DNA of 34,904 bases from [Eubacterium] yurii subsp. margaretiae ATCC 43715 (GCA_000146855.1 GL405246.1:1829522-1864425); one strand, 5' to 3'; numbered from the stretch's first letter, positions 7,340 to 17,059 are shown. Numbers and translations are program-made. The notes: generated by a model not told the origin, from the sequence alone.

Positions 7340-8128
7340 ATGTTTGAATATGAATTTATGAGAAAAGCATTTTTAGTTGGAATACTAATATCTATTACCA
7401 TTCCGCTAATAGGCTCAACTGTAGTTTTAAAGAGGCTGTCAATGATAGGCGACGCACTGTCTCACGCTTCTCTTGCAGGTGTTACAGGAGGTATCTTACT
7501 TGGAGTCAACCCTGTACTTGGTGCAGTCATCACTTGTATATTGGCGGCACTTAGCATAGAGTCTATCCGCAAGAGGATGTCCAACTACACAGAGGTATCA
7601 ATAGCTATAATCACATCAGCTGGTGTCGGACTTGCCGGAGTTTTATCCGGATTTATAAAAAATATCACTTCATTTAACAGTTTTTTATTTGGTAGTATAG
7701 TTGCCATTTCAAATACTGAAGTACTTATAGTAATCGTGGTAAGTGTGACTGTCGTGCTTACCTGTATTTTTTTGTATAAGGAACTGATGCACATATCCTT
7801 TGACGAAGAAAGTGCAAAGCTCTCAGGTATCAATGTGGAAGTTGTCAATTTCATCTTCGTATTTCTAACTGCCATAACAGTATCTATAGCCTCAAGGACA
7901 GTCGGAGCATTGATAGTGTCATCACTGATGGTAGTACCTGTAGCCACATCCATAATTATAGCCAAAAGTTATAAGTCAATGATGATAATAAGCGTGGTAT
8001 TTGCCTTTGTGGAAGTAATATCGGGAATAACTATATCTTATTATGCAGGGCTAAAGCCTGGAGCCACTATTGTATTACTCGCAGTGATACTTTTTATAAT
8101 TACAAGTTTTTTTAGAAGAACAAAATAG
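7340..8128 (+). CDS. Metal ABC transporter permease (ABC-3 family, ZnuB/MntC type)
   Basis: The membrane subunit of a zinc- or manganese-type ABC importer, 262 residues with about seven to eight helices. Family landmarks include GSTVVLKRLSMIGDALSHASLAGV near residues 25-50, SFLFGSI, and the late IVSSLMVVPVATS. It pairs with the ATPase 184 nt upstream. The gap is unusually wide for an ABC pair and could hold a second promoter. Start at the ATG behind AAAAGGA. No substrate-binding lipoprotein is nearby, so the metal cannot be assigned. Confidence 0.88.
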   Translation: MFEYEFMRKAFLVGILISITIPLIGSTVVLKRLSMIGDALSHASLAGVTGGILLGVNPVLGAVITCILAALSIESIRKRMSNYTEVSIAIITSAGVGLAGVLSGFIKNITSFNSFLFGSIVAISNTEVLIVIVVSVTVVLTCIFLYKELMHISFDEESAKLSGINVEVVNFIFVFLTAITVSIASRTVGALIVSSLMVVPVATSIIIAKSYKSMMIISVVFAFVEVISGITISYYAGLKPGATIVLLAVILFIITSFFRRTK

Positions 8129-8317
8129 AAAATATTTGATAAAAAGTTTTTATTAATTTTAGTATGCTAAGTATTCGTTAATCTTAAGGATAGTATTAAT
8201 TCGATATATTTGAAGTCAAAATATATCTTTTAAAAATTAAATTATCCGTTATTTTATCGAAATTGCATACTTTATTAAACTCTCAAGATAGATATAAAAT
8301 AGATAGAAGGAAAGAAA

Positions 8318-9109
8318 ATGGAATTACAAAAATTTAACTTTCATACTCACACCTATAGATGCGGACATGCTATAGGAGATGAGCACGACTATATAAAATC
8401 AGCCATAGACAATGGATTTACAACACTTGGCATATCAGAACACTGCGGATTTGAAGACTTTGACGATCCAACTCAAAGAATAGCCTTTCTTGAAATGGAT
8501 AAGTACAAAGAAGATATAGATAAAATCAAAGACGAGTATAGTGAAATAGAGATATTTACTGGGCTTGAATTTGAATATTTCGACGATTTGAACTCCTACT
8601 ATGATGAGCTGAAATCAAAGTACGATTACCTTATTATAGGTCAACATGCTAAGGACAGAAAGGGATATTACTATCACGACCAATGTACAGATAAAGACGT
8701 AAGATATATGGCATATCAGATATGCACCGCTTTGGAGCTTGGCTATTCCAAATATGTAGCACATCCGGACTACTTTATGATTGGGCGAGAAGACTATTCC
8801 AAAGAATGTGAAAAAGCAATGCGTGAAATAGTGCAGACTGCCAAAAAAGTCGGAGCAGTGGTGGAACTTAATCTAAAAGGAGTAAGTTACGGTAAAAAAA
8901 GGGAATATAATGGCAGACCTTCTTTTAAATATCCTCATACAAGGACTATAGAGATATACAAGGAAGAAAATGCCGAAGTAATCTGCGGTTACGACGCACA
9001 TAGACCTGAATTTCTCTCAATGAGAAACTACGAAGAAGATATTAGAAAAATGGTAGGAGATATGAATTTTCTAACAGACTACAAAAGGTTATTATCTAAG
9101 AATTTCTAG
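8318..9109 (+). CDS. PHP-domain phosphatase, histidinol-phosphatase (HisK/HisJ) family
   Basis: A cytoplasmic metal-dependent phosphoesterase of 263 residues. PHP metal-site motifs occur in order: FHTHT with His9 and His11, GISEHCGF, GLEFEY, IIGQHAKD, YVAHPDYF, and the terminal GYDAHRPE. These match the stand-alone histidinol-phosphatases of Gram-positive bacteria, which convert histidinol phosphate to histidinol. No other histidine biosynthesis gene is in the window, so either the pathway is scattered or the enzyme acts on another phosphoester. The ribosome binding site is AGAAGGAA. A strong terminator follows at 9164. Confidence 0.82.
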   Translation: MELQKFNFHTHTYRCGHAIGDEHDYIKSAIDNGFTTLGISEHCGFEDFDDPTQRIAFLEMDKYKEDIDKIKDEYSEIEIFTGLEFEYFDDLNSYYDELKSKYDYLIIGQHAKDRKGYYYHDQCTDKDVRYMAYQICTALELGYSKYVAHPDYFMIGREDYSKECEKAMREIVQTAKKVGAVVELNLKGVSYGKKREYNGRPSFKYPHTRTIEIYKEENAEVICGYDAHRPEFLSMRNYEEDIRKMVGDMNFLTDYKRLLSKNF

Positions 9110-9163
9110 ACTATTACACATTAACATCTTCTATTTCTAGTATTAAAATAAATAGACAAAATT

Positions 9164-9204
9164 TTACCCGTAATACATTTATCATCTACTTGTATTACGG
9201 GTAA
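9164..9204. terminator. Bidirectional terminator between the PHP phosphatase and MCP genes
   Basis: TTACCCGTAATACA at 9164-9177 and TGTATTACGGGTAA at 9191-9204 form a perfect 14-bp stem with a 13-nt loop. T-rich tracts follow on both sides, so it can serve the plus-strand PHP gene (ends 9109) and the minus-strand chemoreceptor gene (ends 9375). Confidence 0.8.
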
Positions 9205-9374
9205 TTTATTGTTTTGCATCTTAGATTTTAAAAATCTCATTATATAGCCATATACTGATTAGCTTTTAAAATATCTTATAATTCATAATTCATACAACAT
9301 AATACATATATTTTTATGAGTAGTTGTAATACGGATTTATTTAATATTTTACGGTTTTTCAATATATATCTTTT

Positions 9375-11540
9375 CTACGGTATAAGCTCAACTACTGTAA
9401 ACTTCGATGCTTCTTCTTGCAATTTACTTGACACATCTGCCAAGTTGCTACTTTCATTAGCAATGCTTGTTATAGATTGAAGTTGTGCTTCCATACTAGC
9501 TGACACTTCTTGACTTGTTGCAGCATTTTCCTCTGCTATTGCTGATAGATTCTCTATTAGAGAAACTACATTGTTATTCTTCTCTTCGATCATCTTTGAT
9601 GAATCTGAAAGCCCTTCCACCATTTGATTTGTATATTTCAAATTAAGAGATATCTGTCTGAACTTTTCTCCTGTTTCTTTGAGTTTTTCTTCCTGTTTAT
9701 CTGACATTATATCAAGATTTTTTGTAGTTGCAACTGCCTCATGAGATTTATTTTTTAATACTTCTATTACCTTTCTTATCTCTTGAGTAAATCCAGCTGA
9801 TTGTTCAGCAAGCTTTCTTATCTCTTCTGCAACTACTGCAAATCCTCTACCTGCATCTCCCGCTCTTGCTGCCTCTATTGCGGCATTAAGTGCCAGTAGA
9901 TTAGTCTGGTCAGATATAGATTGTATCATCTCACTAGCCTTTGATATTTGTTCAGTGCTTTCATTAGTTTGAATTATCATATTTTGAACGTCAATTTGAG
10001 ACCTTCTGTTTTCGTTTGATGCTTCTATAAGTTCTTCCAATTTCTTATCTCCTTCATTTTTATACTCGTTCATCTTATCAGTTAGAATTGTCAACTTTCT
10101 CAAGTCATCAATCATACTTTGTATAAGCTTATTTGATTCCTCTACATTTTCTGCGGCATTTTGAGTATCTTCAGCCTGTGCAGTAGCACTTTGTGAAATG
10201 CTGTCTACGGCGTGTGCTATATCGGCAACCGATCTGTTAGTGTCATTTGATATTTGGCTTAGGACTTCTGTTGCTGATGCTACATGCTCAGAGCTATTGT
10301 TAAGATTCTTGAGCAAAGCAATTAGATTTTTAACCATCAAATCTACAGAACGCACCATTGAACCTATCTCATCTTGTGATTTTGCATATTTTTTTGTATT
10401 GTCATACTCTTCTTGCAAATCCAATTTGTAGTTTGCTACCTTCTTCATAGCTGAATCCACATATTTTATAGGAGTTCCTATCATAGTTTTTACTAGATAA
10501 TTGATTAAAAATACAAGTAAAACTACAAATATTATTCCTACGATTATCTCTTTCTTCATATTGAAGTTTGCATTGGCAGTAAAAGATGACATTGAATTAA
10601 GCTGTCCATAAACCCATTTTGTATCCAACTGTCCGATTTTTACCGGCACCAATATCATATTAAACTTCCTATTTGACTTGTCTTTTACAGTTTCTATTAC
10701 TTCCTTGCCTGAAAATGCTTCATCTATAAGCTGCTTATCATTTGGAAACATATCATAAATGCCTGTCATCCTTGTTTCTGCATCCTTTGAATTTGCCACT
10801 ATGCTTTTGTCATCGGCAGCAAGTACGACGTATTTGTCGTCAGATTTTCCTATAGATTCTTCTAACTGAGATTGAAGACTTGTGACCTCAATATCGGCAG
10901 ATACTACTCCAATAGGCTTATCTCCGTCCATTATAGGCATTGCAATAGTCATCATTATCAAATCTTCATAGGCATAAGGTGGAATTACATATATCCTCTT
11001 TTCAGTCATTGGCACTGTGTACCATTGATTTCGTGAAGAATCGTGCATACCTGACGGTGTTTCCACCTTTATAGGTCCTTTTTTATTGTATATATATGAC
11101 AAAAATCTTCCGTTTTCTGTAAATCGTGGATCATTTTTGTATTTTTCATCCGCATTGTCAAAGGCATTAGGTTCAAAATACGCACCCATCGAGTCTATGC
11201 TAGGATTTGTAGACATTATGTTTTTTATGCTGTTAATTACAAATTCTCTTGATCTTTTTTCTTTGGGAACAGAATTTATATTTTGCTCAAGTACAGTTTT
11301 CATATTAAATATAGCAAAATACATATTAGAAAATCTCTCTTCTAATTCATCTGTTAAGTTCCGTGTTTCTGCCAAAGATAAGTCTATTCTATTCTTTATA
11401 TCTTCATTATATGACCTATAAGTGTCAACAGCAGTCTTAACTCCAAGAAATATAACAAATACCAATGTTACAAAAAAGCTCAGCTTAAATGCAATCCCTG
11501 CTTTTTTTAAAAAATCCAGTTTTAAGTTTTTAAATTTCAT
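9375..11540 (-). CDS. Methyl-accepting chemotaxis protein with dCache sensor
   Basis: A membrane chemoreceptor that controls CheA and flagellar motor switching. The 721 residues have one helix near 16-38, an extracytoplasmic double-Cache domain to about 330 (RNQWY, then the late GVVSADIEV), a second helix near 333-355, a HAMP region, and an MCP signalling domain. The hairpin tip, with [20 protein letters not shown] at about 552-575, is almost invariant in the family. The Cache domain has an Arg-x-x-Trp-Tyr element like that of amino-acid receptors, but the Arg-Trp spacing differs by one from the form I recall, so the ligand stays open. The start has AAGGGTGAG upstream. A sigma-28 promoter about 250 nt upstream places the gene in the flagellar regulon. 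Confidence 0.93.
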   Translation of the reverse strand: MKFKNLKLDFLKKAGIAFKLSFFVTLVFVIFLGVKTAVDTYRSYNEDIKNRIDLSLAETRNLTDELEERFSNMYFAIFNMKTVLEQNINSVPKEKRSREFVINSIKNIMSTNPSIDSMGAYFEPNAFDNADEKYKNDPRFTENGRFLSYIYNKKGPIKVETPSGMHDSSRNQWYTVPMTEKRIYVIPPYAYEDLIMMTIAMPIMDGDKPIGVVSADIEVTSLQSQLEESIGKSDDKYVVLAADDKSIVANSKDAETRMTGIYDMFPNDKQLIDEAFSGKEVIETVKDKSNRKFNMILVPVKIGQLDTKWVYGQLNSMSSFTANANFNMKKEIIVGIIFVVLLVFLINYLVKTMIGTPIKYVDSAMKKVANYKLDLQEEYDNTKKYAKSQDEIGSMVRSVDLMVKNLIALLKNLNNSSEHVASATEVLSQISNDTNRSVADIAHAVDSISQSATAQAEDTQNAAENVEESNKLIQSMIDDLRKLTILTDKMNEYKNEGDKKLEELIEASNENRRSQIDVQNMIIQTNESTEQISKASEMIQSISDQTNLLALNAAIEAARAGDAGRGFAVVAEEIRKLAEQSAGFTQEIRKVIEVLKNKSHEAVATTKNLDIMSDKQEEKLKETGEKFRQISLNLKYTNQMVEGLSDSSKMIEEKNNNVVSLIENLSAIAEENAATSQEVSASMEAQLQSITSIANESSNLADVSSKLQEEASKFTVVELIP

Positions 11541-11604
11541 TAACTCTCACCCTTACATCAAATTTTTAAATACATAATTCCACTTGTCAAATCAATTTAG
11601 ACAA

Positions 11605-11620
11605 AAATTGTATACAATTT
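11605..11620. promoter_or_regulatory. 16-nt palindrome in the MCP leader, GntR/FadR-like operator
   Basis: AAATTGTATACAATTT is a perfect palindrome. Its core TTGTATACAA resembles the operator core of FadR-subfamily GntR repressors such as Bacillus subtilis GntR. It lies 65 nt before the MCP start codon and downstream of the predicted sigma-28 start, so a bound repressor could block elongation. No GntR gene is in the window. Confidence 0.4.
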
Positions 11621-11790
11621 AATTAAGCGATTAAAGATAGCACAATATGTAAGTTTATACTGTTCTAAATCTCTAAAAATCCACTTTGATAAATCAAATT
11701 ACTCCAACTTTGCTGCATGACTGATATGTCATGATGAAATTAATATTTCAATTATTTTCAGAATATAATCTTAAACTTTTTCTTGTATAT

Positions 11791-11817
11791 TTATCGGCAA
11801 AATGAATATATACTTAA
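11791..11817 (-). promoter_or_regulatory. Sigma-28 (SigD/FliA-type) promoter of the MCP gene
   Basis: On the minus strand TTAA, exactly 15 nt, then GCCGATAA matches the sigma-28 consensus TAAA-N15-GCCGATAA with one mismatch in the -35 element and none in the -10 element. Transcription should start near 11784, leaving a leader of about 240 nt before the ATG at 11540. Confidence 0.75.
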
Positions 11818-12168
11818 GAAAAAAGTCCTATATTTATAAATTAAATGTAAGTACATTGATATAGCTATTTATAAGCTTTGTCAGTTATATCCTATGCTAT
11901 ATGGTCTGTTATAAAAAAATATCAAAGTCTATCTCCAGTCATAAAATTTCTAACTGTTTTTTAAGAGAATATTCTTCATATAAAAAAAATATATCCTATC
12001 AATTTTTTTCAAATATACATATATTTTTTAAAAAAGACTTTTATTTTATCTGATAAACTGATATAATTAGATGTTGTTGTAAATATACATAAAGTTTTGT
12101 ATTGTCAACGAAGAATAAGATAAAAAATATATAATATAGATTTAAACATCTCTACAAAAGGAGAACGT

Positions 12169-13521
12169 ATGAGTGCAAAAGTATCAGCCGTTATCATCTC
12201 TTTAATACTGTCCTTAGTAATTATATTCCAAAATAGCGCAATGATTACAATGAGTTTTCTCATATTTACTTTCAGTATACACCTTGGAGTTTTGTTATTT
12301 ATAGCATTTTTATTAGGCTGTATATTGGTTTTTAATCTCTTCAGTATAAGAGAGGATAGTTTTAAACTCTTATTGAAGAGCAAAAACAGACAAATAGCAA
12401 ATTTGAAAAAAGAAAATTCAAAGATTAACGTTGTAAATTTTGGCAAAGATGTAAAAATGGATTCTGAAAATGAAGAATTATATGACAAGTTCAAAGAGGC
12501 TGTCAAGACGGAGAGCTTGTCTGGAGATAACTACGAAGATTTTGAAAAAAAGGTAGATGACTATTTCACTACTAATCAAAGCAACTTTGATTATGACGAT
12601 TTTTTTAAAACAAATAATGAGTCTCAAGAAGAAGTAGATAGTAATAATATTCCTTTGAGTAGCTTTGACAAGGAAACTTTCTCATTAAAATCGTCATCTA
12701 ACAGTGATACATCATCTGATGAAGCAAATGAACCTTGGTATATGAAACCATTTTTTAAGCGTGGAAAAAAACTGGAACAAACTACAATCAAAGTAGATGT
12801 AGAAGAAAGCACAAAGAAAAAATCTCTTGATGATTTGATAAAACTTGATCTTGATGATATGTCGAAAAATATGGGTATAAAACAGCATACCAAGTCATCA
12901 ATAGCTGATAATATTCCTGCTTTAGATAATGCTCCTGTTGATAATCCTGTTGTCCCAACAGAGGATGTAAAGGAAAATATTGAGTGTCAAGTATCAAAAA
13001 CTGATGATTCTGAAACATCTAAAAAAGCTGAGCATTTAGAAAAAGATATAAAAGATAGCAATATTGCAAATAAAGAAGATAGTAAAAAAGTTAAAGATAC
13101 AAAGGTTGAAACTAAAGAAGAAGTAGTAAAAAAAGTTGAAGATGTGAAGGTGAATGAAGAAAAGGCTGAAAATAAAAAAAGAAAGTCAAAGATAAAATCA
13201 AAGAAGAAGTCAGCAAAAGTTAAAAAGAATATTAAAAAATTAAAAATTAAGTCAGCAAATAAAAAAAGCAAACAACAAATTTCTGAGCAACCTATTTCTA
13301 CAGCTAATCCACATCCTGAAAATTCAAATGAAAGCTTGAAAGAAGACAGTTCACTTAATGAGTCTTTGAAAGATGAAGGTCCCAAGACTGAAACTTCAAA
13401 AAATGATAATGTAAAAAAATCATTTTTTGGAAAAATCAAGTCTTTTAAAATCTTCCCTAAAGGCTTCAATTGGAGGGAGACTTTTAAAGCCGATGAGCAA
13501 GATGATGAATCACTAGAATAA
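12169..13521 (+). CDS. LapA-like (DUF1049) membrane protein with long charged cytoplasmic tail
   Basis: A 450-residue protein whose first 65 residues carry two membrane helices with the LapA-domain look: FQNSAMITMSF between them and LLFIAFLLGCILVFNLFS in the second. A short coiled coil follows (SKNRQIANLKKEN, about 77-90). The remaining 350 residues are low-complexity: first acidic (Asp, Glu, Ser), then very Lys-rich (about 345-365), ending in a basic-aromatic stretch (KKSFFGKIKSFKIFPKGF) and an acidic tip. The tail is probably disordered and cytoplasmic. The function is unknown; LapA in enterobacteria takes part in LPS assembly, which is not applicable here. It lies before a LtaS-family gene but ends in its own terminator. 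The ribosome binding site AAAGGAGAA is strong. Confidence 0.7.
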   Translation: MSAKVSAVIISLILSLVIIFQNSAMITMSFLIFTFSIHLGVLLFIAFLLGCILVFNLFSIREDSFKLLLKSKNRQIANLKKENSKINVVNFGKDVKMDSENEELYDKFKEAVKTESLSGDNYEDFEKKVDDYFTTNQSNFDYDDFFKTNNESQEEVDSNNIPLSSFDKETFSLKSSSNSDTSSDEANEPWYMKPFFKRGKKLEQTTIKVDVEESTKKKSLDDLIKLDLDDMSKNMGIKQHTKSSIADNIPALDNAPVDNPVVPTEDVKENIECQVSKTDDSETSKKAEHLEKDIKDSNIANKEDSKKVKDTKVETKEEVVKKVEDVKVNEEKAENKKRKSKIKSKKKSAKVKKNIKKLKIKSANKKSKQQISEQPISTANPHPENSNESLKEDSSLNESLKDEGPKTETSKNDNVKKSFFGKIKSFKIFPKGFNWRETFKADEQDDESLE

Positions 13522-13537
13522 TAGTTTTAACTAAAAT

Positions 13538-13567
13538 TAGTAGGCTGTCTTGGCCTACTATATTTTT
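13538..13567 (+). terminator. Terminator of the LapA-like gene
   Basis: TAGTAGGC at 13538-13545, loop TGTCTTG, GCCTACTA at 13553-13560, then TATTTTTT. A perfect 8-bp stem with a T run, 17 nt after the stop codon. Confidence 0.85.
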
Positions 13568-13594
13568 TGGTGCTTATAAATATTATATCAATAA

Positions 13595-13606
13595 CACTTT
13601 AAAGTG
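13595..13606. promoter_or_regulatory. 12-nt palindrome upstream of the LtaS-family gene
   Basis: CACTTTAAAGTG is a perfect palindrome in the gap before the LtaS-family gene. It may be an operator, though no family is recognised. The rest of the gap (13568-13799) shows no gene and no convincing promoter. Confidence 0.2.
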
Positions 13607-13799
13607 ATATTGCTGTGTTTTACTAAAGTTTAAGAGAATTTATGTCTTATGCTGATATTCTTAAAATGATGAGTATTGATTTCAAATTTACTCCAGTATT
13701 TTTAAATAAGATGAATAGAAATTTCCTATAATTCTATAAAATATCGGTATAAAGCAGAATTTTAAAAAAATTTCATAAATTTTTAAAAGGGGTTGAAAA

Positions 13800-15617
13800 A
13801 TGTACATTTTTTATTGCGTTTTTATGTCAACAGTCATGTCGTTGATATATGAATTTTCCGGTCTTAACGGTATCAAACCGGCAAATGTCTTTTTGTCTTT
13901 CTTACTTTTCCTATTTATAAATATGACTATAACAAGTCCTAATGTAAGATACAAAAGACGTATAATTATTTTCTACTTTATCATTACGGTACTTGCCATT
14001 TGTAATGCAGCAAAGGTAAGATTTCAACTTGCGGAGATAAGTTTCTTCGATGTCAAACTTGCAAAGGCTGCCGGTGATATAGCAGGATTATTCTTAGATA
14101 AGATACCTTATACTCAAATTGCAGTAATACTTGTAACCTTCATAGTCATATTTATACTTAGCTTGAAGTATACTGTAATTTTTGACAATTATAAATTCTC
14201 AAAAGAGATATATCAGCAATATGAGATAGAAGAAAGATGGGAGCACGTTGACGGAATGTTTTCACCTATATTTGTAAGGATAATTACTCTCTTACTTTTC
14301 ATATCTTTCTTCGTATTCACAGCTTCAATTTCAAAGTTTATGTCTACATCAAGTTTTGGTAATCTCCTAATTTCCGGTAAAAGTATGGCTGAAAACTACT
14401 ATCTTGAAACCTTTGTGGATAAAAAAGATGCAGTTGCAGGTCTTATAAGAAAGATAAGAAAGGATGAATTGTCACAAGTTGAGGTGAATGATCCACTCTT
14501 AAAGGGCTATCCTTTTAATAAACAGACAGATATGGACGTCATAGTCATACAATCAGAAACTTTCTTTGACATATTGAAATATCAGGATAAACTTGAGAAA
14601 AATGGGCTTGTAATTCACGATGACACTATAACACAATATTTCAGACAGTACCAAGATGAGGGTATATCAGGTCAATTATATGTGCCTACAGTCGGTGGAG
14701 GTACTGTAAACACTGAATATGAAGTCTTAACAGGCTATGGGGCAAAGTATTTTTCAAAAGGAAGTATAGTCTTTACTTCAGTATTAAAAGATGCTACCAA
14801 CTCGTTGCCGGCTTATATGAAAAAATATGTAGGTAATATGAAGACTATGGCTATTCACAATCACAATGCAGACTACTGGGATAGAGACAGAGTATATCCA
14901 CTGCTTGACATTGATGAGTTTGTAGATATTACACAGTTTACTCCTGAAGAACAGGCAGACCTTGTAGGTGCATGGATGTCAGACAAGACTATATTCGATA
15001 TGACGATTAGATTACTTGAAAAAAATCCAAATACGAATAATTTCATCCTACCAGTGACTGTACAAAACCATGGACCTTTCCTAGGCGTTAAGGGCAGTCC
15101 TATAGAAGTGGATAATGTCACTCAAAAAGACGGTTGGGAAATTAGAAACTACGTCGCAAATATAAAATATTCTGACGAACAGTTGAAAATATTCATGGAC
15201 TATATAAACTCAAGAACCAAGCCTACAATGATAGTCTTCTATGGAGACCACAAACCAGATCCTAACTACGATATGTTTAAAAATTCGCCATATTACAATG
15301 AAAACGAAAGAATTAACGTGTTTTCTACAGACTATTTCGTATGGTTCAATAACGCTGTACAAGATCCTAAATTGCTTGCACTTAAAGGAACTAAGGAAAA
15401 TATCTCATCAGCATCATTAAACAGATATATACAAATGTTGCTTGGAGATGACTCTCCTATATCTATGTACATCTACAACTACGCCAAAAATCCTGAAAAC
15501 TACTACAACAAAAATGTGATAAGTGGTGTGGAAGACAGCTTGTACAGACAGATTTCAACAAGATTTATAAATAACTTAATAGACTATACAAAGCTTGAAA
15601 ATACAGAAAATAAATAG
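13800..15617 (+). CDS. LtaS-family membrane sulfatase-fold enzyme (lipoteichoic acid synthase-like)
   Basis: A 605-residue membrane enzyme of the alkaline phosphatase superfamily. LtaS relatives transfer glycerol-phosphate from phosphatidylglycerol to growing teichoic polymers outside the cell. About five N-terminal helices lie within residues 1-190, then an extracellular catalytic domain. Motifs: VIVIQSETFFDI with likely nucleophile Thr254 and metal ligand Glu253, VGGGTVNTEYEVLTGY, HNHNADYWDRD, FILPVTVQNHGPF, and VFYGDHKP with Asp483 and His484. All these fit an active enzyme. The start has AAAAGGGG upstream. It may make lipoteichoic acid or modify another polymer. It is flanked by terminators, so it is probably monocistronic. 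Confidence 0.87.
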   Translation: MYIFYCVFMSTVMSLIYEFSGLNGIKPANVFLSFLLFLFINMTITSPNVRYKRRIIIFYFIITVLAICNAAKVRFQLAEISFFDVKLAKAAGDIAGLFLDKIPYTQIAVILVTFIVIFILSLKYTVIFDNYKFSKEIYQQYEIEERWEHVDGMFSPIFVRIITLLLFISFFVFTASISKFMSTSSFGNLLISGKSMAENYYLETFVDKKDAVAGLIRKIRKDELSQVEVNDPLLKGYPFNKQTDMDVIVIQSETFFDILKYQDKLEKNGLVIHDDTITQYFRQYQDEGISGQLYVPTVGGGTVNTEYEVLTGYGAKYFSKGSIVFTSVLKDATNSLPAYMKKYVGNMKTMAIHNHNADYWDRDRVYPLLDIDEFVDITQFTPEEQADLVGAWMSDKTIFDMTIRLLEKNPNTNNFILPVTVQNHGPFLGVKGSPIEVDNVTQKDGWEIRNYVANIKYSDEQLKIFMDYINSRTKPTMIVFYGDHKPDPNYDMFKNSPYYNENERINVFSTDYFVWFNNAVQDPKLLALKGTKENISSASLNRYIQMLLGDDSPISMYIYNYAKNPENYYNKNVISGVEDSLYRQISTRFINNLIDYTKLENTENK

Positions 15618-15625
15618 ACAAAAAT

Positions 15626-15657
15626 AAAGAGTCGGACGAAAATTTCCGGCTCTTTTT
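15626..15657. terminator. Bidirectional terminator between LtaS-family and MATE genes
   Basis: AAAGAGTCGGA at 15626-15636 and TCCGGCTCTTT at 15645-15655 form an 11-bp stem (one T-G pair) with an 8-nt loop and T runs on both sides. The minus-strand MATE stop codon (15656-15658) touches the hairpin, so two convergent genes share it. Confidence 0.85.
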
Positions 15658-17002
15658 ATAATTTTTCCCATTTTATTCTCAAATAATATATAAGATAAAC
15701 TGTAGAGCTCATAGTCCACGTTATGGGATAAGCCCAAGAAATTGTGTCCATACTTGGAAAAATAGGCACTACTATATTGAGATATGTCACTCTTACCACA
15801 CACCAAAATGAAAGCATTATAAACATCGGTACATACGCCTTGCCGATTCCTCTTAATATCCCGCTCATAATATGCGAAAATGCAAGCAAAAAAGAGAATA
15901 AAGAGCATATCCTTGCCTTACTTACACCATAAAAAATTACACTTGAGTCTGTGCTGAAAAATGTAATGAGATGAGGTATGAAGATATATATTATAAGACC
16001 TATACTCTCAGCTAACAACACGCCGGTAAATATTGCAAATTTTGCTCCATTTTTCATCCTATCTATATTTCCAGCTCCTAAATTTTGACTGATAAAGGTT
16101 GAAATTGCAAGAGAAAAACAGGTAATAGGCAGGAATGTAAAGCCTGATATCTTTTCATAAGAGCCATTACCGGCTACAGCATATTTACCGAAATGGTTGA
16201 CATTTGACTGCACTACCACGTTTGCAAGTGAGATAATAGATCCTTGAATTCCGGCAGGAATGCCGTTTTTAAGTATCTGTTTGAGATAGTATTTTTCTAT
16301 TTTTATCTTAGATATCTGAATTTTATAATTCTTATCTATCATAAGTAAATGTCTAAGGCATAAAAATGCACTTATAAACTGCGATATAATAGTAGCAAAA
16401 GCCGCAGCACCAACCCCCATCTTCATTACACCTACCAAAATATAATCCAAAGCAATATTACTCAATGACGCAATCGCCAAAAATTTAAGCGGTGTAACAC
16501 TATCTCCAACAGATCTTAAGATACTTGCAGACATATTATACATTACAAAAAATAGAGAGCCCATAAAATATATACGAAAATACGTAATGGACTGTGGCAG
16601 AACATCAGATGGAGTATCCATAATCACTAATATATGTGGCACCAAAAAAATACCGCTTATCGTAAGTAAAATCCCTACAATCAAGGCAAAGCCTATGCAG
16701 GTATGAATAGTCCTTTGCATCTTCTCAATATCTTTATGTCCATAATATCTCGCTATCACAACTCCGGAACCTATACTAAGTCCATCAAAAAAGCCTATCA
16801 TTAGTAATATAAGAGCAGTGGATGAACTAACCGCAGCAAGTGAACTCTCACCAAGATATTGCCCGACTATCAAAGAATCCACTATGTTATATAATTGTTG
16901 AAATAAATTGCCAATAAATATGGGTATCGCAAAAAGCAAGATACCCTTAGCTATAGGACCATTTAATAATAAATCATTATTTTTTTGTAAAAAATTTTTC
17001 AT
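15656..17002 (-). CDS. MATE family efflux transporter (DinF/NorM-like)
   Basis: A 448-residue, 12-helix membrane transporter that probably exports drugs or metabolites in exchange for Na+ or H+. MATE landmarks include LLFAIPIFIGNLFQQLYNIVD near the N-terminus, GFFDGLSIGSGVVIARYYG, and the mirrored second half starting near ILKNGIPAGIQGS with FISQNLGAG. Start choice: the first ATG at 17008 directly abuts the AGGAG at 17009-17013 and cannot be used well; the second at 17002 has a 6-nt spacing and is preferred. The substrate is unknown. It lies 57 nt after the second ABC permease gene on the same strand, so it may be transcribed with it. Confidence 0.9.
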   Translation of the reverse strand: MKNFLQKNNDLLLNGPIAKGILLFAIPIFIGNLFQQLYNIVDSLIVGQYLGESSLAAVSSSTALILLMIGFFDGLSIGSGVVIARYYGHKDIEKMQRTIHTCIGFALIVGILLTISGIFLVPHILVIMDTPSDVLPQSITYFRIYFMGSLFFVMYNMSASILRSVGDSVTPLKFLAIASLSNIALDYILVGVMKMGVGAAAFATIISQFISAFLCLRHLLMIDKNYKIQISKIKIEKYYLKQILKNGIPAGIQGSIISLANVVVQSNVNHFGKYAVAGNGSYEKISGFTFLPITCFSLAISTFISQNLGAGNIDRMKNGAKFAIFTGVLLAESIGLIIYIFIPHLITFFSTDSSVIFYGVSKARICSLFSFLLAFSHIMSGILRGIGKAYVPMFIMLSFWCVVRVTYLNIVVPIFPSMDTISWAYPITWTMSSTVYLIYYLRIKWEKL

Positions 17003-17059
17003 AAACATCTCCTGACATCTGCATATTTTACAACATACATAAGTTTATTTCAAGATGCC

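Larger units (their letters stand above)
11541..12168. other. Divergent non-coding region between MCP and LapA-like genes
   Basis: These 628 nt carry no credible gene. The left half is the predicted leader of the MCP transcript (minus strand), with a 16-nt palindrome at 11605-11620, a 6-bp hairpin at 11716-11733 (CATGAC/GTCATG) and a sigma-28 promoter at 11791-11817. The right half is very AT-rich. TATAAT occurs at 12062 and 12130 on the plus strand as possible -10 boxes for the next gene, without a convincing -35 box. No known riboswitch class was recognised. Confidence 0.5.

Noticed and set aside
11541..11784. c-di-GMP or other known riboswitch in the MCP leader
   Set aside because: I could not find the conserved core of GEMM or any other class; only a small hairpin and a palindrome are visible.
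12987..13469. 160-codon open frame on the minus strand within the LapA-like gene
   Set aside because: It is the mirror of a Lys/Glu-rich coding stretch, gives a Phe/Ser/Leu-rich product and has no ribosome binding site.
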